Assembly (NCBI GenBank): GCA_030737875.1
Contig: CM060919.1
Span: 808,587,160 to 808,651,159, forward strand
Source: Allium sativum
Taxonomy: Eukaryota > Streptophyta > Magnoliopsida > Asparagales > Amaryllidaceae
Direction of reading: 5' to 3'
DNA: 64,000 bases
Shown: in pieces, positions 23,560 through 36,940 of the stretch
Numbering within the stretch: the stretch's first letter is position 1
How the letters are laid out: every line of letters begins with the position of its first letter
Translations under genes and position numbers: made by a program
Notes under the pieces: model-generated
The model's input: the letters and a program-made list of their open reading frames with translations, nothing else
Database searches by the model: none
What the model was told of the DNA's origin: nothing

Positions 23560-26500
23560 TGACACGACCCGAACTTCCCCGTGAAGGAAAGCACGGATGA
23601 CGTTGAGGACAAGACAAATCAGAACACAAACAGAAGAACATTTCATTGTTTATTAAAACAATTCCATCAGAATACAAGAATATACAGAATATGAATAAAT
23701 ATTATACAATAAAGAATATCAGAGATTTAAATACAGTACTGCAGCGGAAAAATAATACAAAACATAACTAATAGAAATACACGGATACAGAGCTTTCCGA
23801 ATATCACTCCAGCTATAAACCAGGATCTTGTGAAATATAAATCTGCAAAACCCAACTACTAGCTACCCATGCGGAAAATAAGGGCACCCAGAGTTTAGGT
23901 TAAAACAATAAACTCCAGGCCAGTCATGTGACTGGTGTGAGAACTAAAACAGTTATTAATTCAAATTTTTTTTTAGTTCGGTAAGTTAAGGGACCACACC
24001 GTATAATATGGAACGGGTTTCCTCCCAAGAATACCAGTGCATAAAACAAACAGCGCAATGCTAAGTAAAGAAAAATGAGGCTGTTATAAGACCCAGGTCC
24101 CATCACACAATGCAACGCAAGCCGGAGGATAGGGTTTTACCTTATAACAGCCAAAGAATGCTTGATACGCGAAATTTTATCTTTTGATTCTTAATCAGAC
24201 TCCAACCGTAAATTAGTAAGAGAACGATTCCCTAAGTATTAACCCCGAAGGCCGAAACCAACATCAGACCAATACCCAGGAAACCACCCATCTTAGCTCG
24301 TTTCCAGTTAGTTTCTGATTTTATATACAATCATAAATATCAATCATAGGCGGCATGGGTACCATATATCATGTCGCCAATACTAGGCTCTACAATCAAA
24401 ATCGAAATGTCACGTATTGGAAATTGGATTTCTGTCATGAGTCGAGGCAAGGGGCAAGCTCCTCTCCGCTTTGCGACACTCTAGCAAATGCCTCGGGACT
24501 ACACACTCTGGGTAACCCCTGGAACCTCCAAGACCAGTCCACCCTTACGTTTGAGGATTAATTATTCCTGAACACACGTTTCCCAACCCTATAGGACCTA
24601 TAATCGAGGCGCCTCGCATCCAACAACCATAAAGGTGAAAATAATATAAATGTCAGCTAGTTTAAGCACTGACACCACCGTAGCTAGAAAGAAACGTCAT
24701 GCACTCCTTGGGTCCTTATCCCATTTTTAACTCATACCGAGGTGTGAGGCTCGCGAATCCACGCTATACACAAAGCTAGGCCACGTAGGCCATGCTTTGA
24801 TCATCAACCACAAGACTTTTCTTTTCAATATAAGCCTTGATCATCTGCCACTTAGGCATGCCACACAGGCAATTCACTCCATGCGATTGATATCCATCGA
24901 TATACAACCTCTGAGCTCGTACGTCTCAGAGAAGGGAGTTAAGCAAGAGAATAAATTCTTCGCCGCCAAACAGATGTATATTTAATAGAGATCAATTAGC
25001 ACAGAATAAAATCTAATGTCAGACACACAGTCCATTTACAAGTTCGTTCTGGGTCTGAACGAAACCAGAGGCACTTTCCTCGAATATCCATCGATCTCCA
25101 AGTACGTCTGGACGATCACCAACTGGTTCCCTCATCTTGGGTGTACAACCCAATCAAGATCATCAGTAATCACCCAAATGATGTGAAGACTTCCGGTCTT
25201 CAACCACCGTCTTCATCTTCGACTTATCGTCGAATCGGTTATTCAGAATGGGTATATAACCCGGCCTTTCCGAATAACCCGCGTATATAATAAACAAATG
25301 TTACACAAACACAACATACTCCTCATTCCAATTCATCGGTCATTAACCGTAAATTAGCAAGAGATCAATTCCCCAAATATTAACCCCGAAGGCCGAAACC
25401 AACATCAGATCAATACCCAGGAAACCATCCTTCTTAGCTAACCTACAGTTAGTTTCTAAATTTCACATTCTTAGGGAAAAGTTCCCATAAATTTTATCAA
25501 AGATAAATTCTTCTAAATTTATTCTTTAATCTTCCTTTGGATATCATTTCAAACCATGTTAAGGTTTTCCAAACTAGTCGGGATTAGCGAACTACACCGA
25601 AGTAATTATTTATTTTATTTCTCAATCCCAACCTATTCATCCCATGGAGCAAAACTGGTAATACTCCATATCTAACACCACGATGTTATCGGTAAAATTA
25701 ATAACATTTCACGTTCAAATCTAATTAAAGATTTAACTATCATTTTGGAGCAAAACTAGTGATACTCCATTCTCGATCATTTTCCAAATTTGATAATTTA
25801 AATTATCAATTCACATTTCAATCTAATTATAGATTCATTAAAACTCCTTTTACTGGGTTAAAGAACTAATGCCATTTAAAACACAGTTCATGATAAACCC
25901 AAATCACATTCTATTTATTATCGGGTTAAAGAACAAGTGTTATATAAAACACTGTTCACGATAAACCCACAAATCAATTCTAATTCAATTCCAATTAAAT
26001 ATATTAATTAATTGGTATACTTCATTAAATCTAAATAAAAAGATTTAATCTTTTCTCAACGGGGTTTAAGAACAGTGTTGGTGAAGACACCATTCACGAC
26101 AAACCCAAATCCCATTTGATATTAACTACAAGGCTCTGAATAGAAAATATATCGGCTTATATTCAATATCAAATTTTGAAACCCACAAATATCGCTTTGG
26201 AAATAACGATATAAAATATATCTTCCAAATTTCCTCCAAAAAATCTGTATAATCGTGGAATCTAATATCGAAATATTCCAAAGACAATTTCGATTCAAAT
26301 CCATTCCAATTCATATATTGGAAATTCTGGTTATTTAAAACCCATTTCAAATCCAATTTATTTATTTAAAAATAATTGGATTTTAATTCTAGTTCAAAAC
26401 TAGTTCATTTCAATAAAAATCTATTTTTATCTTTTCAAATTTGGAGTTTTTCATCCCAATTCTTCACAAATCATTTCTTATAATTTTACACAAATTATTG

Positions 26501-26785
26501 ATATTTTTGGTAATTTTATCAAGGCCCGTACAGTCGATTTCCAATAACGGTCATCGAACTGCACTTACAGCGACCTTTTCTGAAATTGATTTGGACGTAT
26601 CTCCAAATCCAACCGTCAGATTTCAAATCTCTTGTATTCGTTAGAAAGCTCTTTTCGATACGAACCCAATGGTTCCAGTTTTAGGAGAATCCGACGGTCG
26701 GATCTCCCGTAATGTCCGTTCGAAGTCAATGGTCGAAATTCACGAATTGCCGCAGCGCGGCGCGTTCTATTCAGGCCATTATATA

Positions 26786-26816
<31 letters not shown>

Positions 26817-29800
26817 TTCATCGATTTCCTTTTAAAATGAATTTTATAAATCATTTCAAATTTGTTTCAAAAACAATTTCAACCTTCATTTCAAATTCAA
26901 ATCAAAATTGAATTTTCCGTTATAAATTCTTTTTACATTCATTTCTATTTGATTTCAATTCAAATCAATTTCAATTCAATCACAATTTGATTTGAATTCA
27001 TTTCAATTCGAATTCATTTTTTATTCAATTCAATTCGAATCATTTTATATTCAATTTAATTCGAATTCATTTTATATTCAATTCAATTCGAATTCATTTT
27101 CTAAATATTCGATTTTTAAATCTCTTATCAATATTCATTATAAAAATGAATATAATCGATATAAATATCGTTCGCATCAAAATAGCGCATCTCTAATCAA
27201 CACGGCTTTATATTTTTCAATAACTTCGTTATTCTATTCAACAAATGAATATTTATTCTATTCAACACATGAATCTATATTTCTTTCAACACATGACTAA
27301 TCTCAACAAATGAGTACTGTCAACACGTGACTATTTTTGTTATTTAATATATTTTATAAAATTATGATTTCTATCGTTTAATTTCTAATCAGACTCCAAC
27401 CGTAAATTAGTAAGAGAACGATTCCCTAAGTATTAACCCCGAAGGCCGAAACCAACATCAGATCAATACCCAGGAGACCACTCATCTTCTTTATTTTCCA
27501 GTTAGTTTCTAATTTTATATATGATAAAGATGTAAATTTTATTGTTAAAATATTTTACTCAACACATGAATATATATTTCTTTCAACACATGACTAATCT
27601 CAACAAATGAGTACTGTCAACACATGAATCTATATTTTATAACATTCTTTATTTTCCCAATTGGAATGAGGCCCAATCAATTACCATATAATGTTACTTA
27701 TATGGATTCCATACAACACATGTATATAATAGCAACGATAAATAATCAACCATCATCCAAAGTGCACCACACAACTGCATAAGCATCACATATAAATAAT
27801 TAACGCTTACATAGTCTGTCGACCAATCGATCGACATACAACTAAATAATTGGGATTAATGTACGCCAAATATCATCCCAACACCCGTGTGGGGTTTCAA
27901 TCCACAAACATCGAATATTATTTGTGCAGTTGGGCGACGTGTAAAATTTATCGTCCCAATCAATATCCTTCAAATAGGTGTACATAAACAAACCGTCCCA
28001 TTTGTAAATGAATATTTATTTATTCACATTCACGTTAAAAATTATATTTTTAACGATAAAATATTTTTAACTATATAAATATTTTATTTCATTTCACATC
28101 ACACAATCAATTTTCATCACACAAACAATCAAACATACAAGCCATCCATGGTCTGTAGACGACGGGTGTCGGGTGCTACTAAACACCGTCTGCATCCTAG
28201 TATATATTTTTAACTAGAAAAGAAGATTTAAAGTGAGAAGTTCTCACTGACTAGCTAAACCAAACGCCACGACTCTTCTTATGTAGAAATCTTCGTCGTG
28301 CTCACCCTTTTTTCAATTTTATCGCCCGTAGCCACTACATATATAAAAATCACATTTTTATATTGTTGCTATGTATATAAAAATTCTATTTTTATACCGC
28401 TACTATATAGATAAAAATTCTATTTTTATACTGCTATTATATAGATAAAAAATCTATTTTTACACCGTTGCTATATAGATAAAAATTCTATTTTTATAAC
28501 GGTGTTCATATAATAAAGATCATGTTTTTATCACGCAAATAAATTTATAAAAAATCACATTTTTATAAGTCATTTTTCTCTATAAAGATCATATTTTTAT
28601 TGCTACTTCATATGACTAAAAATCATATCTTTACTTTGCTAACTTCATAATAAAAATCTAAATTTTTTACATATGAAAAATCACATCTTTGTATGATAAA
28701 AATCGTTTCTTTGATATGATAATAATCGCTCCTCTTATGTGATAAAAATCGAATCTTTATTCTATGAAAAATTAAATCTTTACGTTATAAAAATCATACC
28801 TTTATCATGTTTAAAAATCTAACCTTTTCATGTCTAAAAATCTAATCCTTTTATAAACAAAAATCTAATCTTTTTCCTAATAAAAATCATTCCTTTATTC
28901 TCTACACGTAAAAAAAATCAGTTTTTTTTATACTTAAATAAAAAAAATTAAAACTGACCTCTGTTTGAGTTGGAAGTAGGGGGAAGCTTCCTCGTCGGCG
29001 GTGGCCAGAGAGGGCTTGCGCGGTGGTCGGGGGAGGGGAGGGGGGAGTGGATCCTCATTGCTGGCGGCGGCGCTCTCGGCAGTGGAGGGGGTTTGGGATC
29101 TCGGTCCTGATCGGAGAAAGGGGGAGGGAAGGAGGAGATGGGAGCGACGGGATGGGGATCGCGGTGGACGGCGCCGCCTTGAGCGGCGGCGGCGCTGGAT
29201 CGGGGGGGCGACGCGACTAGGGCTTCCGCCCTTTTCTTTTTTTTCTTTTTTTTGATTTTTTAAAATGAACAAGGGGGGCGGGGCTGAGAGAGTAAAGAGA
29301 GGGAGAGGGTTTTTTTTTATTTTATCATTTTAATTATTTAATTTCAAAAAGCAACTTTCAATTTCGAATTCAAAATCGAACCCACCGCCTATCGTCCATA
29401 GCTAATTACCCCCATTACGAAAACAATGGGATATGTATCATAGGCTGATTCGACTGTTTCGTCCCGTTCCCGTTCAATTCAAAATATAACTCTATATATT
29501 GAATTTGAACGCACATTTCAATTTACCGGGCCACATACGAACTCTAAAAATTCCAAAAAAATTATTTCTAGCTTCGTATTGACGATACATTTCTAACAAA
29601 TCTAATTTCATCAAATTTCAAGACCGTTTGAAAAATGGTCATTTTCCAGTCGATTAAAATCAACTTAAACTGGTCAAACGCGTTTTCCTTCGCCACGCTC
29701 ACATATTGATTCAGAAAATCACGAATGTTGGAATCTAGCAATAACTTGACATCCCAGATCCAACAAAAGTGGTTTCATCCAAAACCGAGGTCGTTTGCAA

Positions 29801-30213
29801 AATTTCCATTTTTAAGGGCCAGAATTCCATAGCGACTATTCCGAATTTTCAACTGGATATAACTTTTTATCCCCGCTATGAAATTTCAATTTTTCAGATT
29901 TGCTGGAAAGATATTCTCAATTAGATTCTAATATCTTTGGTTTCGTTAAAATCCGGTTTATTTTGCACTCGTTATGTTCATTTGAACTTTGAAATTGAAT
30001 TGTCGAGCTACCGCTCCATTTCAGGCTCGTTATATAATTAAAATAAAATATTTATATTCGAACGACGATCTATATAAATATATACGTTCTAATTCTATTC
30101 AAAATAAATTTCTCGTCGATATTATTTAAAATAATTCATTTTAAATATTCAAAATTCATCAAAATTGCCAAAATAAAAATTTTTAATTGGCTCAGAATTT
30201 TCGGGTTGTTACA
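23560..30213 (-). repeat. 5' LTR of X1
   Basis: 6,654 bp. It contains three dispersed copies of a ~110-bp block (24192-24320, 25337-25455, 27386-27515), a short degenerate version of the minisatellite that is expanded in X2 (26960-27115), hairpin-type AAAAATC/TTTTTA repeats at 28330-28520, and a GC-rich island at 28985-29260. No protein-coding gene is supported. Confidence 0.85.
28985..29260. repeat. GC-rich island in X1 LTR
   Basis: A sharply GC-rich, G/GGC-repeat segment within an otherwise AT-rich LTR. Equivalent islands are in both X2 LTRs. Open frames cross it in several phases because stop codons are rare in such composition; none resembles a known protein. Confidence 0.7.
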
Positions 30214-32182
30214 GAATTCTTGATTGAAAAATGAGAGAGTGATACATAAGTTGCATTATTGATTGTAAGACAAATCAGTACAAACTGTTACATAGCTCTG
30301 GGCATTTAGCTACAATAGCATACCCGCTTGTTCTCATGTGCAGAATACTATTGTACCCTTGATGACCTGGTCATAGATAAATAAAGTGTCCTCTTGTTTA
30401 CTTTACAATTTACATACTCTCGATTGGTTCATGTAGGATTCGATGTTCAGAATTTTCAGATTGCCAATTGAAGTTGAAACTGGATGATTTTTCAGGTTGA
30501 TGTATTTTTTTGTCTATTTTAAACAAGATGCAACCTAAAGCCAAAATTGTGCATAAATGGTTCTATCAGCATTATTAACCAACAACTATTTATAATTAAA
30601 ATAACCAATTCTAAGAGGGATTAAATGAAAATAAACAATAGAGATGTCAGAAAAGAATTCCATGCAAGTAGCATATAACACAGTTAAACAGTGCAATGAA
30701 AAAACAGAAGAGTTGGCAAAAAAATTAAATGCATTAAGGTTGTGGACCTTCAAAATACAACTTCCTAGTCCTTGACTTTGCAGGAAAACTGCAAACACTA
30801 ACAGTTAAGCTGTGCAGCATTCTTATTTTGTCAAACTAGACCTCTAGTTTTAAATACTGTAAAATGCAGGGCAAACTCATTCATCGGCTTGAACAAAAAA
30901 AAACATTGCACGATTTATCACCTCATGTATGTACTTCATGTATTTAGGTGCCTGTTATGCATTATTTATGGTTCAATGCCTCATATAAGCATCATTGTCT
31001 CATTTTATATATCTACAAAGGGTGGTCTCAAATTGTATAACTGACAAAAAATTGTATGGTTGCAGCAAGTGGTGTACACCCCTTCATATATGTGCATGTA
31101 CAGTAAGGTCGGGCACTGCACTAAATTTTACAATTTTAAAATTCAATTATATTATAGAAGCAGTTCAAGTAGGATCAAAAATAATTTAGAATATTACTGT
31201 CGATTCTAAAAGCAGCTTATATGTTATGATAGTTCTACCACATGCAAATTTACAGTGGATTTAATACATAGTCATACACAGGAAAATGATAACAGAAGGA
31301 AAATTCAACATATCCTACGTATTTATTTAATCATAAATAGACATTGCATTCATCCCCACACCTAAAATAATTGAGTACGCTACAACATATATGTGTTTAC
31401 AGCATATTTTTACTTGCCCTTTTTGCCACAAACATTGCATCATCAAAAACTAAGAAACCATTTATAGGACCTTGACATAAGAAAATGAGTGGGTTTTTTT
31501 TATAATAAAAGGTAATAACGAAAAGAAAAAAGTGTTTGCTTGTCAGTACAACTGGAAGAAGGTCAAGAGTGACTCTTAATTGTAACTGCAAGGAGGTCAG
31601 CCAATTTTTTTTATCTTGACTATCTTTAGTTTAGTTTTTTTGTAGATACCTTTTCCTATGTTAGTTTAGGTCTCACTTTTTGCCTTTCTATATAAATATT
31701 ATATTTATATTAACTCCTCGTTATTGTGTCGCTTTATCATGTTTGCATGTGTTCATAACATGTAAGTCTATTTTATTTTTCCCTTTATTTTCCATCTATA
31801 ACTAGGTATCGTTTCAAATTTCTCCTTCACTCTTAATTGTAACTCTACATTTTCTCATGATTCCAACCAACATTTATTTTGTTCCCTGGTTTCCTTTTTG
31901 AAAGTAAACATTCCACTCCATATAATACAGTTAATCCAATCATCGTTCAATAGAAAAATTCCTTTTAGTTTCTATGTTATTTCCCTATCACATAAATTAA
32001 TGACACATACACATATATATTATGTGTGTGGGGGGGGGGGGGGAAGGGGTGTGTGTGTTTGTGTGTTGTACGTATGTGTGTATAGTACATTTTCATTTAT
32101 CAATTAGAACGACAACCAGTCCAAGAATGAAGCACCCCATGGCCTTTACGTTTAATACATCTTCACTGAATGATATTTTACC
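30214..32182. other. CACTA1 internal sequence, probably DEG7 intron and flank
   Basis: Lies between DEG7 exon D (ends 32183) and X1. No exon recognised. It contains a run of 13-14 G at about 32031-32044 with flanking TG repeats, and a T-rich segment at 31600-31700. The missing DEG7 coding segment is not found here, so it was deleted before or after capture. Confidence 0.5.
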
Positions 32183-33324
32183 TGCACCCAGTCGTCGCTC
32201 AGCCCAAAACATTTTGCTTTCAAAAGCAAAGTGTGGTATAGCTCCACTTCCAAGATTCTAACAAGTAGCACTGGTATCTTAACACCTTTGATTAGAAGAG
32301 ATGGACCAGAAGCACCGTTAATAATCTGTTGAATAACTTCGTTGATTACATAGATGGGTATACCCCTAACAAATTGATGATCTTCAGAAGAATTGCCGCT
32401 ATATTTGAGCTGGAGATGGATCAAAACAATCGCAGCAAACTGGATCGAACATGATATATTTCAAAAGATAAGGTTAAGATTAATACAGACCTGAGTGGAG
32501 AAACTTGCCCATAATGCTTGAACCATTCCTCAATCAGCAGTAAGCACACCATAAAAAGTACTTCCAAAGTCTGTAACAAAGGTGTAGATTCAGTCAACCC
32601 CATAAGTACTAGGTACATAAAACTAACCCTTTATTTTTCCTGGAACTGCAAGGAACCTTCATCAAATCGTTTACAAGCACATGTATTTACGGAAACACAA
32701 GCAGAAACATGTTTTAAAGGTCAATAACTTCTAAAGAAATTATAGAAGGGCAAACAAGCTTTTACTGGTTACTCACCCTACTATTTAGGACATAAGCGAA
32801 GTTGCTTGTGTTGACAAGGGAGTATGAGTTAACTTTCAATGTCTAGTCAAGACAAGGTACAAGTGCAATTCATATCAACAACGAGTGGGATTGCAAAAAC
32901 AAAGTTGAACAAAATAAGAAATAAAATCAAATTACCAGTATCAAGTTCAATAACTTCCATATTGGTGGCACTGTACCGTGGAGAGTCGGCAGATCCAATA
33001 TTTAGAGCAGTACATGGATTTGTAACAATAGATTTTCTAGATGTAGCCTGTAAACTCCGACTCAGTCTGACAAGATAAACAGAACCACCTCTACGTAATC
33101 TAGGCTCTATCCCAAATTAAACCAAAAAAAAGGATTACGAACACTTACACAATATATTAAAATAGTATTATGTACCTTAGTAATTAAATAATTTAAATGA
33201 AAAACATAAACAAATACAGACCAGGAAGTAACTCAGCTGCACGGACAAGGGTGGCACCAGCTCCAAGAGCAGAAGGATCATAAGCAACAAGAGCATAGTT
33301 GTGAACCGGATGGAGAAAAACAAC
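32183..33324 (-). pseudogene. DEG7: Captured DEG7 fragment, four consecutive exons with introns
   Basis: Minus-strand exons: A 33324-33222 (VVFLHPVHNYALVAYDP, AELLP), B 33106-32936 (RLRRGGSVYLV, RSLQATSRKSIVTNP, ADSPRYSATNMEVIELDT), C 32570-32491 (DFGSTFYGVLTAD, stop, GMVQALWASFSTQ) and D 32409-32183 (LKYSGNSSEDHQFVRGIPIY, LLVRILEVELYHTLL, GLSDDWVQ). All junctions have GT donors and AG acceptors, and split codons rejoin in phase, giving the continuous order found in plant DEG7 (the Deg/HtrA-type protease with a second, degenerate protease domain and several PDZ domains). A TGA in exon C breaks it. Introns are retained, so a DNA-level capture by the CACTA element is indicated. Upstream exons, including the active protease domain, are absent. 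Confidence 0.95.
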
Positions 33325-33693
33325 CTTAAATTAGCAGTCCACTTCTCCTTGTCATGAATCTACAGTCCACTGCTCCTTCTTCAACTAAAGACACTCGAAA
33401 ACCCTAAATCAACAAAATACTCTCCTTGGCCTGCTATCAATACAACAATCACTTACAACACCTGCTCCACTTCGCCACTAGAAACAAAACCCAAACAACT
33501 GCAAATTTCTCCTGTAACCTTCAAATCACAAACCAACCTCACCTCATCCCTTCGGCCGACATCATTACCTAAGTAGCAAACCAGAACCAATCAACTTTCG
33601 GATGCCTGAAATCACAGAACCGCTTCCACTTTAGCCCCTATAGCCAACCATCAAGTCTTTTCTCCACGCTCCAGCACTGAGATGGTGGGATGG
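33325..33693. other. CACTA1 internal sequence upstream of DEG7 exon A
   Basis: Moderate-GC sequence continuing on the far side of X2 (48465). No exon recognised. On the minus strand it reads directly into DEG7 exon A across an AG acceptor, so part may be intron or unrelated captured DNA. Confidence 0.4.
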
Positions 33694-36600
33694 TGTGAAG
33701 ACCCGCGACTTCCCCGTAAAGGAAAGCGTCGGATAGTTCGAGAACAAACCACAGCAGAACGCATATAAAAGAACATTTCATTATATATTACAACAATGCA
33801 TCAGATTACAAGAATATACAGAGTATAAACGAATATTACACAGAAATATCAGAGATTTTAAATTACATTTAAAAACATAGCAGCGGAAAATAATACAATA
33901 CACAACTAGAAGGAGATATACGGATACAAAGCTTTCCGGATATCGTTCCAGCTGTAAACCAGGATCCTGTGAATATAAATCTGCAAAACCAAAACTACTA
34001 GCTGCCCGTGTCAAAATAGGGGCACCCAGAGTTTAGGTTAAAACAATAAACTCCAGGTCAGTCATGTGACTGGTGTGAGAACTAAAACAGTTATTAATCT
34101 TTATTTTAAATCATTAGGTAAATCAAGGGACCACGCCGTATAACACGGAACGGGTTTCCTCCCAAGAATACCAGTGCATAAAACAAACAGCGCAATGCTA
34201 AATAAAGAAAAATGAAGCTGTTATAAGACCCAGGTCCTATCACACAATGCAACGCAAGCCGGGGGATAGGGTTTTCCCTTATAACAGCCAAAGAATGCTT
34301 GATACGTTTAAAACAAATCATTTGATACTATTATAAGTGTATAGTGTATAAAACAACTTCAGATCATAAGTATCAATCATAGGCGGCATGGGTACCATAT
34401 ATCATGTCGCTATATATAGGTTTACAAATAAAACCGCAAATGTCACGTATTTGGAAATTGGATTTCCATCTATGAACCGAGGCAAAAGATAGTCCTCAAC
34501 CGATTCGAGACTGCCTAGCCCGAGTCTCAGGATCAGAGCTCGAGTGACCCTAGGAGCGACAGGGCCGGTCCACTGATGTGGATTAAAATGCCTGAACACT
34601 ACGTTTCCCCGCCCTTTGGGGCGTAAATGAGCCACTAAATGACTCCATCGGTTCGAGAACGACCGATCAATCCGAGGCGCCTCGCAACAGCAACAACCAC
34701 ATAAGTCAAACTCGTCAGGGCGTGTAAAACCACTGACGCCACTTCTAACTAGGAAGAAACGCAGGCCCTCCCTGAGGTCCTTTCTCCCGTTTTTGGTCCA
34801 TACCGGGTGTGAAACTCGCGAAGTAAACGTTACACAAAGCTACGCCACAAAGGCCGTGCTTTGATCATCACCACAAGACTTTGCTTTTCAACAGAAGCCT
34901 TGATCATTTGCATCTTAGCATGCCACACAGGCAAACCATCCTATGCAACCGATATCAGTCACACAGAATGAAATCCGATGTCAGACACACAGTCCATTTA
35001 CAAGTCCGTTCTGGGTCTAAACGAAACCGGAGGCACCTAGTACCCCGCATATCCATCGATCTCCAAGTACGTCTGGACGATCACCAACTGTTTCCATCTT
35101 CTTGGGTGTACAGCCCAATCAAGATCATCAGTTATCACCCAAACGACGTGAAGACCTCCGGTCTTCGACCATCGTCTTCATCTTCGACTTATCGTCGTAT
35201 CAGTTATCCAGAATGGGATAAACCCGGTCTTCCCGAATAACTCGCGTATATTTAAATAAGTGTTACACAAACACAACATACGCCTCATTCCAATTCATTA
35301 GTCACTAACCGTAAATTAATCAAGAGAATAATTCCCCAAATATTAACCCCGAAGGCCGAAACCAACATCAGATCAATATCCAGAAAACCATTCTGCTTGG
35401 CCAACCGACAGTTAGTTTCTAAATTTCACGTTCAAATCTAATTAAAGATTTAACTATCGCCTGGAGCAAAACTGGTGATACTCCATTCTCGATCTTTTCA
35501 ATCTAATTAAAGATTCATTAAAACTCCACTTAGTTTTAATCTTTAACCGGGTTAAAGAATCCGTGTCATTTAAAAATACGGTTCACGATAAACCCAAAAT
35601 CACATTCATTAATCGTCGGGTTAAAGAACGAGTGTTATTTAAAACACTGTCCACGATAAACCCAAAAATCAATATCGATTCAATTCCAATTAAATGTTAT
35701 TTAATTGGTACACTTCATTAAATCTAAATAAAAAGATTTAATCTTTTCTCAACTGGGTTCAAGAACAGTGTTAGTGAAGACACCATTCACGACAAACCCA
35801 AATCACATTCATTAATTATCGGGTTAAAGAACAAGTGTTATTTAAAACACTGTTCACGATAAACCCAAAAAATCAATATCAATTCAATTCCAATTAAATA
35901 TTATTTAATTGGTACACTTCATTAAATCTAAATAAAAAGATTTAATCTTTTCTCAACTGGGTTCAAGAACAGTGTTAGTGAAGACACCATTCACGACAAA
36001 CCCAAATCACATTTGATATTCAATATAAGGCTCTGAATAGAAAATATATCGGCTTATATTCAATATCAAATTCTACGATTAACAAATGTCGTATTGGAAA
36101 TAACGATATAAATATATATATATCTTTCAAATTTCCGTAACAACATCCGTATAATCACAAATTCCAACATCGAAATATTCCGAAGACAATTTCGATTCAA
36201 ATCCACTCCAATGCAATCATTGGAAATTTTGGTTATTTTCAAAACCCTTTTTTAAATTCAATTTATTTATTTAAAAATAAATAGAATTATAATTCTAGTT
36301 CAAAACTAGTTCATTTCGATAAAAATCTATTTTTATCTTTTCAAATAGGGAGTTTTTCATCCCAATTCTTTCTAAATCATTTCTTATGATTTTACACAAA
36401 TTATTACTATTTTTAATAATTTTATCAAGGCCCGTACAGTCGATTTCCATCAACGGCCATCGAACTGCACTTACAGCGACCTTTTTCGAATTTGATTTGG
36501 ACATAATTCCAAATCCAACCGTTAGATTTCAAATTTCTAATATTCGTTAGAAAGCTCTTTTCGATACGAACCCAACGGTTCCGGTTTTAGGAGAATCCGA

Positions 36601-36940
36601 CGGTCGGATCTCCCGTAATGTCCGTTTGAAATAAATGGTCGAAATTCGCGAACTGCCGCGGCGCGGCGCGTTCTATTCAGGCCATTATATTATATATATA
36701 ATATATATAATATATACTTCGTCGATTTCTATTTAAAACGAATTATATAAATAGTTTTAAATTCGTTTCAAATTCTATTTCAACTTCTATTTCAATTCAA
36801 AGCCAAAATTGAATTCTTCTTTATAAATTCATTTTAAAATTCATTTCTATCCAATTCGAATTTCAATTCAATTTGAATTCATTTCAATTCGCTTTCAATT
36901 CCATTTGAATTCGTTTTCAATTCAATTCATTTCGAAATCG

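Larger units (their letters stand above)
21552..30213 (-). mobile_element. X1: rearranged giant-LTR element
   Basis: Flanked by GAATT on both sides (21547-21551, 30214-30218), so it is a single insertion. On the minus strand: a 5' LTR of 6,654 bp (30213 to 23560, TGTAACAACCCG to GGGTCGTGTCA), an 89-bp inverted LTR piece (23559-23471), a short stretch matching the interior of X2 (about 23470-23340), then a heavily deleted 3' LTR (about 23335 to 21552). No primer site or coding region remains. The LTR is clearly related to, but well diverged from, that of X2. It interrupts the DEG7 fragment in CACTA1. Confidence 0.88.

Noticed and set aside
22337..24985. Paired small ORFs (22337/24355 and 22779/24797) as a duplicated gene
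   Set aside because: They are the same LTR segment in the two X1 LTRs. The substitutions between them do not suggest coding constraint.
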